Origin: Deltaproteobacteria bacterium
GTDB taxonomy: Bacteria; Desulfobacterota; Syntrophia; Syntrophales; UBA2185
Direction of reading: 5' to 3'
Length of the DNA: 34,759 nucleotides
NCBI GenBank assembly: GCA_026388545.1
Contig: JAPLJS010000125.1
Location: 1 to 34,759, forward strand
Shown: piece by piece, positions 34,444-34,759 of the stretch
Numbering within the stretch: position 1 is the first letter of the stretch
How the letters are laid out: each line of letters starts with the position of its first letter
The notes under the pieces: generated by a model
Databases searched by the model: none
Seen by the model: only the letters and a program-made list of their open reading frames with translations
What the model was told of the DNA's origin: nothing
Made by a program: the position numbers and the translations under genes

Positions 34444-34759
34444 TTAAGACCCGGCGAATTCGCGCCGGTACTTCTCGTCCAAGAGCTGGTTGATGCTTTC
34501 CATTATAATTCTTGTTACCTGTTCGAACTGCCTTTTATATTTCTGCTGTGATTCTTTGGAAAACAGTTTGAATGGTTCATCAATCCTGAATTCTCTCAAC
34601 TGATTATCAAGAGAAAGGGGCTCTCCTACCCGGTAGATTATCCGCCCGCTTTTCGCAAAAGGCAAACTCCCTGTATACAACTGATCCGAATTATTACAAC
34701 CGACGGGAAATATCCTTTTCCCCGTGTTCAGGGCAAGTTGCGCAATCCCTGTTTTCCCT
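34444..34759 (-). CDS. Lysophospholipid (1-acylglycerol-phosphate) acyltransferase-like, C-terminal part
   Basis: The minus-strand frame is open from the window edge to the stop at 34444 and encodes about 104 residues. The visible part has GKTGIAQLALNTGKRIFPVG, SGRIIYRVGEPL and a charged C-terminal helix (ESINQLLDEKYRREF). This fits the C-terminal half of PlsC-type acyltransferases, which use acyl-CoA or acyl-ACP to acylate lysophosphatidate at the membrane. The catalytic HxxxxD lies beyond the window. It is convergent with the cyclophilin gene. Confidence 0.7.
   Translation of the reverse strand, partial: GKTGIAQLALNTGKRIFPVGCNNSDQLYTGSLPFAKSGRIIYRVGEPLSLDNQLREFRIDEPFKLFSKESQQKYKRQFEQVTRIIMESINQLLDEKYRREFAGS

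Overview
The window looks like the chromosome of an anaerobic, syntrophic deltaproteobacterium (Desulfobacterota, Syntrophus/Smithella-like). The pointers are a fatty acyl-CoA synthetase / 3-hydroxyacyl-CoA dehydrogenase / thiolase run, a family II pyrophosphatase with CBS domains, an iron-sulfur flavoprotein, a PAS-rich truncated sensor kinase and a B12-type radical SAM protein. The assignment is inferred from gene content and style; no marker gene was compared with a database.

Bases 1 to about 14190 are a decayed chromosomal integron. Its genes all read leftward (minus strand) and are separated by folded attC recombination sites with GTTRRRY/RYYYAAC-type cores. For five or six cassettes the core at the 5' end matches the core of the cassette's own attC, which fixes cassette ends to the base: GTTAGAT, GTTAGCT, GTTAGAC, GTTGGGT, GTTATAA, and again GTTAGAT. 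At the right end, where an integron integrase is expected, only the last 25-29 codons of an intI-like gene survive, on the plus strand (about 14102-14188). The canonical layout (intI divergent from cassettes) is kept, but the integrase and any recognisable attI are gone, so the array is now integrase-less unless another intI acts in trans.

Cassette cargo, right to left: a zinc-ribbon protein plus a DEDDh exonuclease-BRCT protein sharing one cassette; a membrane-anchored unknown; a PD-(D/E)XK-like unknown; a 1608-residue DUF4011-helicase-Vsr-like nuclease-DUF3320 protein (a known anti-phage architecture); an AbiGi-like gene broken by one in-frame amber codon; a DUF6602 nuclease-like protein; an HExxH protein; an unknown; a protein with a C-terminal HEPN-like RxxxxH motif; and the start of a GNAT acetyltransferase. 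The cargo is strongly biased toward defence-type and nuclease folds.

From about 14300 the window is ordinary chromosome. It holds a small membrane protein, an iron-sulfur flavoprotein, HU with a strong terminator, and then leftward ppaC and a radical SAM gene. A 131-bp MITE-like palindromic element follows. A rightward block then encodes acyl-CoA synthetase, hydroxyacyl-CoA dehydrogenase, thiolase, a DUF362 protein and a nitrilase-family amidohydrolase. Next come a three-PAS histidine-kinase-like protein lacking its ATPase domain, a CheY-like receiver, a GH13 enzyme, a QueG-like iron-sulfur protein, a VanZ-like protein, metK, nudC, a papain-like unknown and a cyclophilin. A leftward acyltransferase fragment runs off the right edge.
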